A stretch of DNA of 64,000 bases from Prevotella sp. oral taxon 376 (GCF_003043945.1 NZ_PYXG01000001.1:124001-188000), one strand, 5' to 3'. Numbered from the stretch's first letter, positions 7,992 through 17,427 are shown. Program-made: numbers and translations. Notes: generated from the letters alone by a model not told the origin.

Positions 7992-9229
7992 CCTCTTTTA
8001 AAAAATGACTCGACAGCCTTTCGAGCCTTCTCGTTTTCCTGCTGATAACGCTCCATCTGCTCCTTGGCCAATTGCTTATTGCCAAGTTTTTCATTGATTT
8101 CCGCCATTGTCTTATACATCTCAAATGCAAAATTTGCCTCCTTAGGTGTATTTAAGAATCGATTTAGAACGGCAAGATAGCTCTTAAGAACTTTCTTATC
8201 TCCTGTTCTAGATGCCATATAACGGATATATTTTTCAACATTCAAGGCATAGAAGCCAGTCATTTGAGCATTCATACCCACAAGAATTGCATCCCAAGCC
8301 TTGCCCAACTGGTCCTTCAACAACAGCTTGTGAACATAAAGACGCATGCGATAGTCATCGAGTCCTGGCAATGAGGCACGCGACATGAAGCCAACCAACT
8401 TCTCGGCTCTTATCGTATCCGTGGACAATGGGAGGAACTTTCCGTTCTCTTCATCATACTTAATATCGAAAATTCTTTTCAGTTCTCGAGTACAACTAGC
8501 CTCTAACTGTCTGGCAATTCGAAACCGATCACGGTTGAGTTTATAGCCATAGCGCGCAATATTATTCACCAGATATTCAAAGGCAGGGCTGTCCACATCA
8601 GTTACATAAGAGCCAAAAGCCTTCCAGATCTCATCCTTGTCAAGTTCCTCTGGCCGTGCCTTGGCCAAATACTCCTGAGCCACATGCGCCGCACTATCCT
8701 TCAAGAAGGCTCCTTCAAGGCTTGCCATATACTCACAGAGAAACTTAAAGTCGCGGTTTCCCTGGCGATATTCTTTGTCAAGCGTAAACAAATCGCGCCC
8801 CGTAAAAGCCTTCTTTGCCCCAGCTATGAGCTTTTCCACATCTTGGAATCCGGCCATTTGCTGAACCACCTTACCCGTCTTGTCTATAAATAACAAGGTA
8901 GGGAAGCCAATGATATTTTTCTTATAGCGGTCGTGCAGCATCTTTCCATCGCCCTTTTCCATATCGTAACGAACATTGATAAAATGCTCGTTAAAATAAT
9001 CGCCAACAGCCTTCAAGGGAAAGACTTCCTTTGCCAAAGCCTTGCAAGGTCCACACCAGGTGGTATAGCAATCCACGAAGATCAACTTGTCTTGGTCGGA
9101 TGCCAACTTCAAGATGCTGCTCCAAGATTCATTATCATGAAAATTGACACCTTGAGAAGGCTGTGCTTGTACCACGGAAGAGAAGCAGCACCAGATCAGC
9201 AGTGTGCCTATCCATTTCATGCGAGTCAT
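7988..9229 (-). CDS. Secreted thioredoxin-fold protein (WCGPC)
   Basis: A 413-residue protein with signal peptide MTRMKWIGTLLIWCCFSSVVQAQ. The N-terminal thioredoxin fold (about 28-140) has active site WCGPC (Cys59, Cys62) and GFPTLLFIDKTGKVV. A helical C-terminal part of about 270 residues ends in a Lys/Glu-rich, probably coiled segment (EKLGNKQLAKEQMERYQQEN). Its architecture parallels the 464-residue protein at 5494-6888, so the two are probably distant paralogues. It lies 9 bases after the lipoprotein gene and overlaps the next gene by 4 bases. Confidence 0.85.
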   Translation of the reverse strand: MTRMKWIGTLLIWCCFSSVVQAQPSQGVNFHDNESWSSILKLASDQDKLIFVDCYTTWCGPCKALAKEVFPLKAVGDYFNEHFINVRYDMEKGDGKMLHDRYKKNIIGFPTLLFIDKTGKVVQQMAGFQDVEKLIAGAKKAFTGRDLFTLDKEYRQGNRDFKFLCEYMASLEGAFLKDSAAHVAQEYLAKARPEELDKDEIWKAFGSYVTDVDSPAFEYLVNNIARYGYKLNRDRFRIARQLEASCTRELKRIFDIKYDEENGKFLPLSTDTIRAEKLVGFMSRASLPGLDDYRMRLYVHKLLLKDQLGKAWDAILVGMNAQMTGFYALNVEKYIRYMASRTGDKKVLKSYLAVLNRFLNTPKEANFAFEMYKTMAEINEKLGNKQLAKEQMERYQQENEKARKAVESFFKRG

Positions 9230-9238
9230 CTCCCTAAA

Positions 9239-10210
9239 TTATTTTTCCGTATAACTAAAGTCAGCCATAGTAACTTTATCATCCGGGAATGTAGCATTTT
9301 GGAGTTCTATAAGATTTTGTTTATTCTCTTTCAAGAAGAAATCCATAAACAAGGTAGCCCTTTTAGCTATTCTCCAATAAGCCTGCGTATATTTGCGGAT
9401 ATAACTGCCCGGGTTCTTGGTGATAAAAGTCAGATAGTCAGTATAGTCCTGCGCCGGAGTTGGCACCTTCACCTTCGTCAGCGAATATCCCCTTATATAC
9501 CCGCAGACATTCGCCTTATGATTCTTGTCAGCCCACTCTGGTTTGGTCTTGAACTCCTCTGCGATGGAATTATCTACCGGCACGGTCACCAAGTTATACT
9601 TGCATTCCACGCGACTATTAACAAACTTCTCTGGCTTTACAGGAAGATTACCATAGAAGACATTACCAAAGACATTTCCCAACTCCGTTTCATAAGTCGA
9701 GCTAGGGAACATCTTTCCATTCTTCTGCTGATAGCCAATCATAAAGGCATCTTGGTCATTACCCAAGGCCGAAGCCCAAGTAGAAGACAGCTTCGAGTCT
9801 GCATTAGAAGTGGTACGCAGCACCTTTACGAGAAACACCTTATAAGGAAGGTTGTTCTTCAAGAAGTCCTCATCATAAAGAGCAAGGAAGTTCTTCTCTA
9901 TGACAGTCAGGAGTTTGACCACGGCAGCCTTGTCGTCGTCATTGGTCATATCAAACTTCGTATAGGCATTCTTGAACTTTCCAGCCCATTGCCAAGAGAA
10001 ATCGACATCCCTAAAATCATACAAAAAGGCCGTTCCGTACTTCTGATACCACTCATAAATCTTGGCATCTGCATCAGATTTGGCTGCATTAGCCTTCAAC
10101 ATTTCTGCATATTCTGGTGTCGTATCTATTGCAGGAACAATCTCCTCTTCTGAGCAAGAAGCCAGAAATGCAAGAACTCCTATTAAACTGAAATATATTA
10201 TCTTTTTCAT
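9239..10210 (-). CDS. Lipoprotein resembling Bacteroidetes zinc-metallopeptidase-like proteins, HExxH absent
   Basis: A 323-residue lipoprotein: signal peptide ending FLASC (Cys19). The segments YGTAFLYDFRDVDFSWQW, FLALYDEDFLKNNLPYKVFL and the alternating helical tail look like the SusCD-linked 'putative zinc-binding metallopeptidase' lipoproteins of Bacteroidetes, by memory of the family. At the position where those carry HExxH, this protein reads TELGN (175-179, followed by VFGNVF), so zinc binding and peptidase activity are probably lost. It lies between susD and the first thioredoxin gene, 9 bases before the latter. It may be a surface ligand-binding component. The family assignment is tentative. 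Confidence 0.7.
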   Translation of the reverse strand: MKKIIYFSLIGVLAFLASCSEEEIVPAIDTTPEYAEMLKANAAKSDADAKIYEWYQKYGTAFLYDFRDVDFSWQWAGKFKNAYTKFDMTNDDDKAAVVKLLTVIEKNFLALYDEDFLKNNLPYKVFLVKVLRTTSNADSKLSSTWASALGNDQDAFMIGYQQKNGKMFPSSTYETELGNVFGNVFYGNLPVKPEKFVNSRVECKYNLVTVPVDNSIAEEFKTKPEWADKNHKANVCGYIRGYSLTKVKVPTPAQDYTDYLTFITKNPGSYIRKYTQAYWRIAKRATLFMDFFLKENKQNLIELQNATFPDDKVTMADFSYTEK

Positions 10211-10229
10211 TTTCTTATCCTTTCTATTA

Positions 10230-11765
10230 TTATTCAGACTTTATAGTTCTCCTATTCGTGCGCTCCACGACTTGATTATAGCCTAGTTCGCTTTGCGGCA
10301 ACTCCAACGTATAGTTCTTATCCCTCTGCTCCAACACATAAGTCTCGGGCGTTGAATTCTTCGTTGAATAGAATTTATGCTCTATGCGAGGCATGCCATA
10401 ACGCCTAAGGTCATTCCATCGATGAGTCTCTTCAAAACAGAGTTCTCTACGACGCTCTTCCCTTACATATTTCAGCAAATCTTCCTGAGTAGAAAAGTCG
10501 CTGACGTTCAATGCTTGGTAAGAAGCTGCAGTAAACCTCTTCTTATGCAAAAGATTCATCAGTTCAACAGCCTCGGTCTGTTTTCCTGTCTGCACATAGG
10601 CTTCTGCCATATTCAGTAATATTTCTGACGTGCGTAATGCTTGAGAGTACTCGCTCATGGAATAATGCTTGTAGGGTAGATAGCGATAATCCTCATATGC
10701 CTCATAGTAATTAAGCACCGGGTCATAATTTATATTGTTCTGGCAGAAGAAAGCATAGATACGATTATCTCCATTCTCATAACTGGTCATAAGGTCGCCC
10801 GCATTCGTCTGGGATGGTGCATATGCTGCACCATTAATAAAGGCGAGGTTATCCATATAAGACTGACGTGTGAACGATCTGCCTCCAAACATAAATACGA
10901 CTTCTGGATTCTTAGCCTTCAAGAACACATATTCCTTTTGATGCGACATCTGCTCTTTCGTCAATGCAGAAATATCATAGAGACTAAATCCGGCTTCCGT
11001 GAATCGGCTTCCGTATTTGATGACATCTTCCCAGTTCTGAGTATACAAAGCCACACGGCATTTCAAGAAATCCACGGCCTTTTCATTCATAAGATAGATA
11101 TTCGTAGACTTCTTGGCCTTTTTAAATAGGGCCGAAGCTTTATCCAAATCAGAAATAATCTGAGCATAGACTTGGGCTACCGTAGACCTTTGCGGCTGGT
11201 CTCTCACCATCTCACTTTTCAGGCGTATGATCACTCCCATGTCCTTTTCTGCCGTAGCAGGGTTGTAAGGCTGTCCATACCAATTGACGAGATAGAGATA
11301 ACTCATCGCACGCAAGGCATAAGCCTGAGCCACGCATGAGTTGACTTCCATACTGTCGCCTTGCATTGTATTGGCATTTTCAATAATGATATTGCATGCC
11401 ATGATATTCTTATATCGGTTCAGATAGGTCTTCCCGTACGATGTATCATAGTACTCTATGTCCTGTGCCCATGTAAAAGCGCCGCGTCCTACGGGCAGGT
11501 AGACGTTATCATCTCCATCAGCCTGCGTACTGTTAGGATTGGCCGAGGGCGAAACTTCTGCATCATCGGTCATCAAGTCCATCCACTCTATGTCCTCGGT
11601 AAGCGTATTAGGGTATCCGTCGCCCTGCAAAACCGATGCAAACTCATCTACCTTCTTAGGAATGAGCAAGTCGTCTGAGCTCTCCTTCAGATAGTCATTG
11701 CACGAAGTCAAGACACCTATCAGCAGTATGACCCCTATGGAAGATAGCAAATTATATTTTCTCAT
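10230..11765 (-). CDS. SusD/RagB-family outer-membrane lipoprotein
   Basis: A 511-residue lipoprotein with signal peptide and lipobox ending LTSC (Cys22). The SusD hallmarks are present: an N-terminal TPR region (VAQAYALRAMSYLYLVNWYGQPYN) and the C-terminal YVREERRRELCFEETHRWNDLRRYG motif. SusD proteins form the lid of the SusC barrel and bind the substrate. The gene lies 15 bases downstream of its susC partner. The ligand cannot be read from the sequence; the operon carries no glycosidase, which argues for a peptide or other non-glycan substrate. Confidence 0.95.
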   Translation of the reverse strand: MRKYNLLSSIGVILLIGVLTSCNDYLKESSDDLLIPKKVDEFASVLQGDGYPNTLTEDIEWMDLMTDDAEVSPSANPNSTQADGDDNVYLPVGRGAFTWAQDIEYYDTSYGKTYLNRYKNIMACNIIIENANTMQGDSMEVNSCVAQAYALRAMSYLYLVNWYGQPYNPATAEKDMGVIIRLKSEMVRDQPQRSTVAQVYAQIISDLDKASALFKKAKKSTNIYLMNEKAVDFLKCRVALYTQNWEDVIKYGSRFTEAGFSLYDISALTKEQMSHQKEYVFLKAKNPEVVFMFGGRSFTRQSYMDNLAFINGAAYAPSQTNAGDLMTSYENGDNRIYAFFCQNNINYDPVLNYYEAYEDYRYLPYKHYSMSEYSQALRTSEILLNMAEAYVQTGKQTEAVELMNLLHKKRFTAASYQALNVSDFSTQEDLLKYVREERRRELCFEETHRWNDLRRYGMPRIEHKFYSTKNSTPETYVLEQRDKNYTLELPQSELGYNQVVERTNRRTIKSE

Positions 11766-11780
11766 GATCTTCTTTTATAT

Positions 11781-14700
11781 TTAGAATAAAACATTAACTC
11801 CAAAGTTGAAGCTCGGCATCAAAGGCATGTTGGCATACACAGATTCGGGATCCATGCCGCCCCACTTCTTCGATTTCCATACTTTCAGATTGCTAGCCGT
11901 AGCCCTCAAGGTGAGGCCTTTGATATGTAGGGGCGTCAGGAACTTCTGCGGCAGTCTGTAACTAAGCATGATATTCCTTAGGCGCAGAAAGTCACTACTT
12001 ACCACACGAACATCACTATAGTCATACATTCTTACCATTCTCACGTCTACGTCCCGTCCTGTATCATAGAGACCTTTCAGCTCCTCGGGGAAATCATCAG
12101 CTATTCTCGTATCATATAGGGCGGGAATAACCGTATTTAGCTCATCGCCCGGCTGCTTCCAGCGATTGACAAAGGCCGAAGATACGTTCTGCGTAGGATC
12201 GAAGGCCTTGCTCACATTATTATAAATAGCTGGGAGACGCTTCTTTCCACCCATCTGGTAAGAGAATCCTATCGTCAGAGACAGGTTCTTCTTATAGGTA
12301 AGACGGGTGTCGAAGCCACCGGAAACACTCGGATAGATACTACCCGAAGCCACCAGATCCATTACCTCAAAGTCGCCTTCATGCACCTTGCGGCCATCTT
12401 TCGTATAGAACAAAGGATAACCGTTCTCGGCAGAAAGTCCCGCGAAACGGAACGAATAGAATGTACCCAACGGTTGGCCGATGGTGGCCACATTGCCTTG
12501 CAGCATCTGCTCATAGGTTTCCTTGGCAGACAAACTGGCATTATAGGCATACTCTATCTCATTGGTATTATGACTGGCATTGCAGGATATGTTCCATTCC
12601 AAGTTCTTGCCGCGAAGCACATCTACGCTGACCACGCCCTCAATTCCTTTATTGACGGCCTTGCCTGCATTCATGAACATATACAGCTGGCCCGTCGAGG
12701 GAGACACCTGCAAATCGGTGATAAGGTCGGAAGTGTGCTTCTGATAGTAATCCAGCGTCAAGGAAAGACGATGGTCGAAGAACGACGCGTCAAGGCCCAG
12801 ATTATAAGAGTGGGTCTTCTCCCAGCGTAAGTCGGGGTTCGGCAGCCGATAGACGGACCCCGGACGCAGTCCCGTGATATCGTCGATTCTGTCCAACTTT
12901 ACCAACAGATAGGGAGTAGCGTCGTCGTGGATGTTCCCCTGCAGCCCATAAGAAGCCCTTATCGACAGATTGTTCACGAAGCTCACCTTCTTCATGAACT
13001 CTTCACTGGAGATGAACCACTTGCCGGCCAATGACCATGTCGGCAGCCAGCGGTATTTCGGATTGCTACCGAACTTATTGGCCCCGTCAGAGCGTATGTT
13101 GGCATTCAGCACATAACGATTGTCATAGGTATAGCTGGCTGTGGCAAAATAGGAAGCCACCTGCGTCGTCTTCTCCGTAATCGTGGGATTAAACATCCCG
13201 CTCGCAAGCAAAGTCTTATAACGGGTCGTATAAGCCGGGGAGACGGATTGACCGTAAGTGGGATCCCAACCATAAAGGAACTGCGAGAAACCACTATACT
13301 TCTCGGACCGGATTTCCATGCCTCCGAAAAGATTCACCTCGTGCTTCTCCGACAAAACCTGCTTATATTCCAGTGCATTGCGCCATGAGTAAGAGCGCCC
13401 GGAAGTATCAGAAGCCCTGTAGGTTCCTCCTATCGGCAATGCGGAAGCCTCATATTGGGCGGAGCCCCGCTCATAGGCGCCATAGTTATAGCCCCTTATG
13501 CTTCCCACCTCATAGGAGTGATCGGTTGCCCAAGTGCGGGTCCGGGTATTGCTCCAGTAGTAAGAAAGAATGGAAGAAAACTTGAGCCCGTCCAGAATAA
13601 AGGCATTCAGGTTGAAGATGCCGCCCATTTTGCGCACATTGGCTTTCATGCCCGTAGTGTTAAGTTCGTTAAGCACATTGAAGTTAACCTCGTTCGCCAG
13701 TATGCTTCGCGAATAGTAATAAAGCTCGCCATTACTATAGGCAGGAATGGCTCTTGAGGTATTAAACGCATAAGAGAAGGGATTCACGGAGGAGTATCCG
13801 TGATTATTCTGGTTGCTCATGTCAAGCTTCACTTCCGCGTTGAATATCCGATTGATTCTCACGAATATCTTGCCCAAAGCCGTGAACCGGTCGCTCTTGG
13901 AACCCTCGGCGATACCCGGGCTGTCGTTATAGTTCAGAGAGGTATAATATCTCACCTTGTTCGTACCCCCATTAAGCGAGACACCATGACTCTGGCTTAC
14001 TGTCTCACGGAACAGAAGCTTGAACCAGTCCGTATTCATGGTCTCATAGTTGCGCACCAACGAGGCAAACTCGTCGGCCGAGATTTTCTTGCCGATATAG
14101 CTCTGCAAGGCTCCCTCATAGCTCTCTCCCGTAGGAACCCTGGGATATTGCAGGCGGGCATCGTAGATGTCCTTCGACAACTGCACTCGCTCCTGTGAAT
14201 TCATGCGGTCGAACAGGCCGTAAGTAGGACGGGTATGCAGGTTCAGGTTCATGTCATAAGTTATCTCCGGAGCCGTAACCTTACCCTTTTTCGTCGTTAC
14301 AACGATGACACCGTTGGCAGCCTTCACGCCATAGATGGCCGTGGCGGAGGCATCCTTCAGCACGCTGATAGACTCTATATCCTGCGGACTGAGACCGGAG
14401 ATACTGTTGCCTATCAGATAGGAGGCGTCCGGACTGTTCAGGTCAGAGGCCGAGAAAGGAACAGTCTCCGACATGATGACACCATCCACCACCCACACGG
14501 GAGCCTTGTTCCCGTTTATCGTGGAGTTGCCGCGAATGCGGATGACGGGCGTGCTGCTCGGCTCGCCGGACTGGATCATGACGCCCATGCCGGCAATCCT
14601 TCCCTGCAGCATCTGATCCACATTCATCGCGCTCGGATTATAGACATCCGCCATCTTCACCGTCGAGATGGCTGCTGCCGACTCTCGGCGGCTCATCGTC

Positions 14701-15056
14701 TGATAACCCGTTACCACCACTTCGTCCAGTTTCTCGGCGTCATCTTCCATCGTAATGGTCGCCAGGAAGCCCGACCGCAGGGTCCTCGTAACGCTTTTCA
14801 TGCCCAGATAGGAGAAAACGAAAGTGCGCGACTCCTGCCCCTTGTCATCATAGCGGAATTCTCCGTCGGCATTCGTGATAACGCCCGTCTTTCCGCCGTC
14901 GGGCCTCACGGTAACGCCAATCATAGGGTTCCCCTGCTGATCGACCACCTTGCCGGAGAAAGTTCCTCTGACCTGAGCTTGCAATACAAGACTTGACGAC
15001 AAGAACCAGAGCATAAACAATATGCTCTTTAATCCCTTTCCTTTTGTTTTTTTCAT
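11781..15056 (-). CDS. SusC/RagA-family TonB-dependent transporter (thioredoxin locus)
   Basis: A 1091-residue outer-membrane protein. After the signal peptide (ending LVLQAQ) comes a carboxypeptidase-regulatory-like domain (about 32-108, GKVVDQQGNPMIGVTVRPDG). The TonB box region follows (LDEVVVTGYQ), then the plug (VWVVDGVIMSE, SISVLKDASATAIYGVKAANGVIVVTTKKG) and a 22-strand barrel ending MPSFNFGVNVLF. There is no STN domain, so control by an anti-sigma contact is not expected. First gene of a six-gene operon; a promoter box lies 117 bases upstream at 15173-15181. Confidence 0.97.
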   Translation of the reverse strand: MKKTKGKGLKSILFMLWFLSSSLVLQAQVRGTFSGKVVDQQGNPMIGVTVRPDGGKTGVITNADGEFRYDDKGQESRTFVFSYLGMKSVTRTLRSGFLATITMEDDAEKLDEVVVTGYQTMSRRESAAAISTVKMADVYNPSAMNVDQMLQGRIAGMGVMIQSGEPSSTPVIRIRGNSTINGNKAPVWVVDGVIMSETVPFSASDLNSPDASYLIGNSISGLSPQDIESISVLKDASATAIYGVKAANGVIVVTTKKGKVTAPEITYDMNLNLHTRPTYGLFDRMNSQERVQLSKDIYDARLQYPRVPTGESYEGALQSYIGKKISADEFASLVRNYETMNTDWFKLLFRETVSQSHGVSLNGGTNKVRYYTSLNYNDSPGIAEGSKSDRFTALGKIFVRINRIFNAEVKLDMSNQNNHGYSSVNPFSYAFNTSRAIPAYSNGELYYYSRSILANEVNFNVLNELNTTGMKANVRKMGGIFNLNAFILDGLKFSSILSYYWSNTRTRTWATDHSYEVGSIRGYNYGAYERGSAQYEASALPIGGTYRASDTSGRSYSWRNALEYKQVLSEKHEVNLFGGMEIRSEKYSGFSQFLYGWDPTYGQSVSPAYTTRYKTLLASGMFNPTITEKTTQVASYFATASYTYDNRYVLNANIRSDGANKFGSNPKYRWLPTWSLAGKWFISSEEFMKKVSFVNNLSIRASYGLQGNIHDDATPYLLVKLDRIDDITGLRPGSVYRLPNPDLRWEKTHSYNLGLDASFFDHRLSLTLDYYQKHTSDLITDLQVSPSTGQLYMFMNAGKAVNKGIEGVVSVDVLRGKNLEWNISCNASHNTNEIEYAYNASLSAKETYEQMLQGNVATIGQPLGTFYSFRFAGLSAENGYPLFYTKDGRKVHEGDFEVMDLVASGSIYPSVSGGFDTRLTYKKNLSLTIGFSYQMGGKKRLPAIYNNVSKAFDPTQNVSSAFVNRWKQPGDELNTVIPALYDTRIADDFPEELKGLYDTGRDVDVRMVRMYDYSDVRVVSSDFLRLRNIMLSYRLPQKFLTPLHIKGLTLRATASNLKVWKSKKWGGMDPESVYANMPLMPSFNFGVNVLF

Positions 15057-15172
15057 GCTATAACTATCTTAAAATTAATAAAATCAACTCTCTCATAACT
15101 ACTATATCTAACCAGATTGCCATCCGTCTCCTCCTATGGCAGACGCCAGAAATCATACAGATACTCGAAAAT

Positions 15173-15181
15173 GCAAAAATA
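15173..15181 (-). promoter_or_regulatory. Promoter -7 box of the susC-thioredoxin operon
   Basis: The minus strand reads TATTTTTGC, matching TAnnTTTG. It predicts a leader of roughly 110 bases before the susC ATG at 15056. A TTTTTTG-containing -33 region lies about 20-25 bp upstream. Confidence 0.6.
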
Positions 15182-15236
15182 ATTAATTATGCGTAAAACT
15201 ACAAAAAATGACAGAAAGAATCATAATTCCCCCTTT

Positions 15237-15272
15237 GTTTTAACATAAATTAGGACTACTTTGTGTTAAAAC
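15237..15272. promoter_or_regulatory. Inverted repeat upstream of the susC promoter, possible operator
   Basis: A perfect 9-bp inverted repeat, GTTTTAACA (15237-15245) / TGTTAAAAC (15264-15272), has an 18-bp spacer. Its half-site centres are 27 bp apart and it is centred about 80 bp upstream of the predicted transcription start. A third related copy, TTTTAAC, follows at about 15280. It could be a regulator binding site. From 15285 to 15618 I see no supported gene. Confidence 0.45.
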
Positions 15273-15618
15273 TTGTAATTTTAACAACTGTATTGCTGCC
15301 TCGCCGAAAAAACATTCGTCAATACCCAAAGTTGCCAACGCCATGAGAAAGGTAGAGGCGAGTCGTAAACAGGAATTCTTTCCACGACTTCCGGAACCCG
15401 CAGGAACAAAGTTTCAATTGCGTAAGAACGATTTTCCATCCATCCCAGAAAAGGCATTCCAATGGCAGGGAAACCACTCCCTGGCCATAGGCAGGCATGC
15501 TCTTCACGGTGCAAGGGTCGTCGTCAAGTAGGGCATGGATGAAATTAAGATAACACAGAAGCAACGCTCAATATTGGCTTCAATAACTGAAACTAATCCG
15601 AAGGAGAACACCAAAAAG

Positions 15619-15684
15619 CCTTACACGCAGCAAGTAATGGCCTTACACGCTGCTTGTAACACCGTTACACACAGCTTGTAAAAC
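15619..15684. repeat. 22-bp-period palindromic repeat triad, locus 2
   Basis: Three tandem units (15619-15640, 15641-15662, 15663-15684) begin CCTTACACG, CCTTACACG and CGTTACACA; the TTACAC starts are at 15621, 15643 and 15665, exactly 22 bp apart. Each unit is an imperfect palindrome, for example TTACACGCTGCTTGTAA in the middle. It lies in a 703-bp gap between susC and the FAD oxidoreductase gene. Confidence 0.85.
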
Positions 15685-15759
15685 TACTGCCAACTACTTT
15701 CGGACACGCCGGAGATCGTTTGCCTTCCATCCTACCCTTGTCAGGAATAAGAACAGAGA

Positions 15760-17331
15760 CTATTCACGGCCGAGATATTCGGCACACATCTCGGCGCAAC
15801 GCTCGCCGTCCATGCCCGCCGAAACGATGCCCCCCGCATATCCGGCACCCTCGCCACAGGGGAAGAGACCTTCGAGCCGCACATGCTGAAGCGTCTCCCT
15901 GTCGCGCAGGATGCGTACGGGCGAACTGGTGCGGGTCTCCACGGCGATGAGCACCGCCTCGTTGGTGAGGAAGCCACGGGCATGCCTCCCGAAGGTATTG
16001 AAACCCTCCTGCAGGCGGGCGACTATCTGCCCGGGCATCCAAAAGTGAAGCGGCGACGAGATAAGACCCGGTGCATAGCTCGACTCCGGAAGGTCATAAG
16101 AAAGCCGGTTGTTCACAAAGTCGGCCATCCGCTGCGCCGGGGCGGTCTGCCGCATGTTACCCTGCTGCCAGCAGTCGTGCTCCAGTCGCTCCTGAAAACG
16201 CATCACCTTCAGCACATCATCATCCTGCCCGATGTCCTCGGGACGGACTTCCACTACCATGCCCGAATTGCTCCACCTGGTGCCGCGGTTGGCGGGGCTC
16301 ATGCCGTTGACCACTATCTGCTCCGCCCCCGTGGCTGCCGGGATGACAAATCCTCCCGGACACATGCAGAAACTGTAGACGCCACGACCGCCGACCTGGG
16401 TTACGAAGCTGTATTCCGCTGCCGGAAGATACTTGCCGCGACCCTCCCGACGATGGTATTGTATCTGGTCTATGAGTTGCGAGGGATGCTCAAGGCGCAC
16501 GCCCACGGCGATGCCCTTCGGCTCGATCTCAATTTTCGAGGCGGCCAGATACTGATAGATATCGCGGGCACTATGACCGGTAGCGAGGATGACGGGGCCC
16601 CGGAAAGAGACCTCCCGCCCGTCGGGAATACGCACGGCCTCAACGCCCGCAACCTTATCGTTATCCAGAATGAACCCCGTCATCCTGGTCTGGAAGTGCA
16701 CCTCGCCGCCGTTCTTCAGGATGGTGTTGCGCATGTTCTCGATGACACGCGGCAGCTTGTCGGTGCCGATGTGCGGGTGGGCATCGGCAAGAATGCTCGC
16801 CGAGGCTCCGTGCTGGCAGAATACATTCAGGATTTTATCCACCGAGCCACGCTTCTTGCTGCGTGTATAGAGCTTTCCGTCGGAATAAGCCCCTGCTCCT
16901 CCTTCCCCGAAGCAGTAGTTGGACTCGCTGTCTATCTTGTGGGTCTTCGTGATGAGGGCGAGGTCTTTCTTGCGCTCATGCACATCCTTGCCCCGCTCAA
17001 TGACGACGGGACAATACCCGAGTTCTATCAGCCGCAGCGAGGCGAAGAGGCCGCCGGGGCCCTCGCCCACCACAACGACCTTTGGACGGTCGCCCACGAA
17101 GGGATACTCGGTTTTCTCATAAGGATCGTCCTGGGGAAACTCATTGATGTAGACACGCACCTTCAGATTCTCGTAGATGGTGCGCTGACGAGCGTCGATG
17201 GAGCGTCTCAGCACGCGCACATGCCGGATGGTGCGCACATCGAAGCCCTTCTCATCGGCAATGAAACGGGCAATAGCCTCCTCGCCGGAAGCCTGCTCCG
17301 GCAACAGGCGGAGCTGATATTCTTGAATCAT
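15760..17331 (-). CDS. FAD-dependent oxidoreductase (COG2509-type)
   Basis: A 523-residue cytoplasmic flavoprotein. The dinucleotide-binding motif KVVVVGEGPGGLFASLRLIE follows an N-terminal domain of about 80 residues, and family-typical blocks follow: NYCFGEGGAGAYSDGKLYTR, GHSARDIYQYL, YSFCMCPGGFV and a C-terminal GEGAGYAGGIVSAGMDG FAD-contact segment. The electron donor and acceptor and the pathway are unknown for this family. I chose ATG 17331 (MIQEYQLRLLPEQ): an alternative ATG 24 bases upstream would lie inside or before the -7 box. Divergent from the GH106-like gene. Confidence 0.9.
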   Translation of the reverse strand: MIQEYQLRLLPEQASGEEAIARFIADEKGFDVRTIRHVRVLRRSIDARQRTIYENLKVRVYINEFPQDDPYEKTEYPFVGDRPKVVVVGEGPGGLFASLRLIELGYCPVVIERGKDVHERKKDLALITKTHKIDSESNYCFGEGGAGAYSDGKLYTRSKKRGSVDKILNVFCQHGASASILADAHPHIGTDKLPRVIENMRNTILKNGGEVHFQTRMTGFILDNDKVAGVEAVRIPDGREVSFRGPVILATGHSARDIYQYLAASKIEIEPKGIAVGVRLEHPSQLIDQIQYHRREGRGKYLPAAEYSFVTQVGGRGVYSFCMCPGGFVIPAATGAEQIVVNGMSPANRGTRWSNSGMVVEVRPEDIGQDDDVLKVMRFQERLEHDCWQQGNMRQTAPAQRMADFVNNRLSYDLPESSYAPGLISSPLHFWMPGQIVARLQEGFNTFGRHARGFLTNEAVLIAVETRTSSPVRILRDRETLQHVRLEGLFPCGEGAGYAGGIVSAGMDGERCAEMCAEYLGRE

Positions 17332-17334
17332 GTT

Positions 17335-17343
17335 GCAAAAGTA
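17335..17343 (-). promoter_or_regulatory. Promoter -7 box abutting the FAD oxidoreductase start
   Basis: The minus strand reads TACTTTTGC, matching TAnnTTTG. It ends 3 bases before the chosen ATG, so transcription would start at or just within the first codon. The mRNA may therefore be leaderless. Confidence 0.6.
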
Positions 17344-17384
17344 CAAAAAAAACATATTCCCTTGCAGGAATCAGGAAAAAATAT

Positions 17385-17392
17385 TATTTTTG
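17385..17392 (+). promoter_or_regulatory. Promoter -7 box of the GH106-like gene
   Basis: TATTTTTG matches TAnnTTTG, 35 bases before ATG 17428. With the minus-strand box at 17335-17343 it makes a compact divergent promoter pair. Confidence 0.65.
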
Positions 17393-17427
17393 CCGACGGT
17401 ACATCCGGACATGAGAATACCGATGCC

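Noticed and set aside
15281..15564. Two overlapping minus-strand open frames (77 and 81 codons) in the large gap
   Set aside because: They overlap in different frames, have no recognisable motif, promoter or signal peptide.
15883..17427. Upstream extension of the GH106-like frame to 1580 residues
   Set aside because: It runs antisense through the FAD oxidoreductase gene; signal peptide and promoter place the start at 17428.
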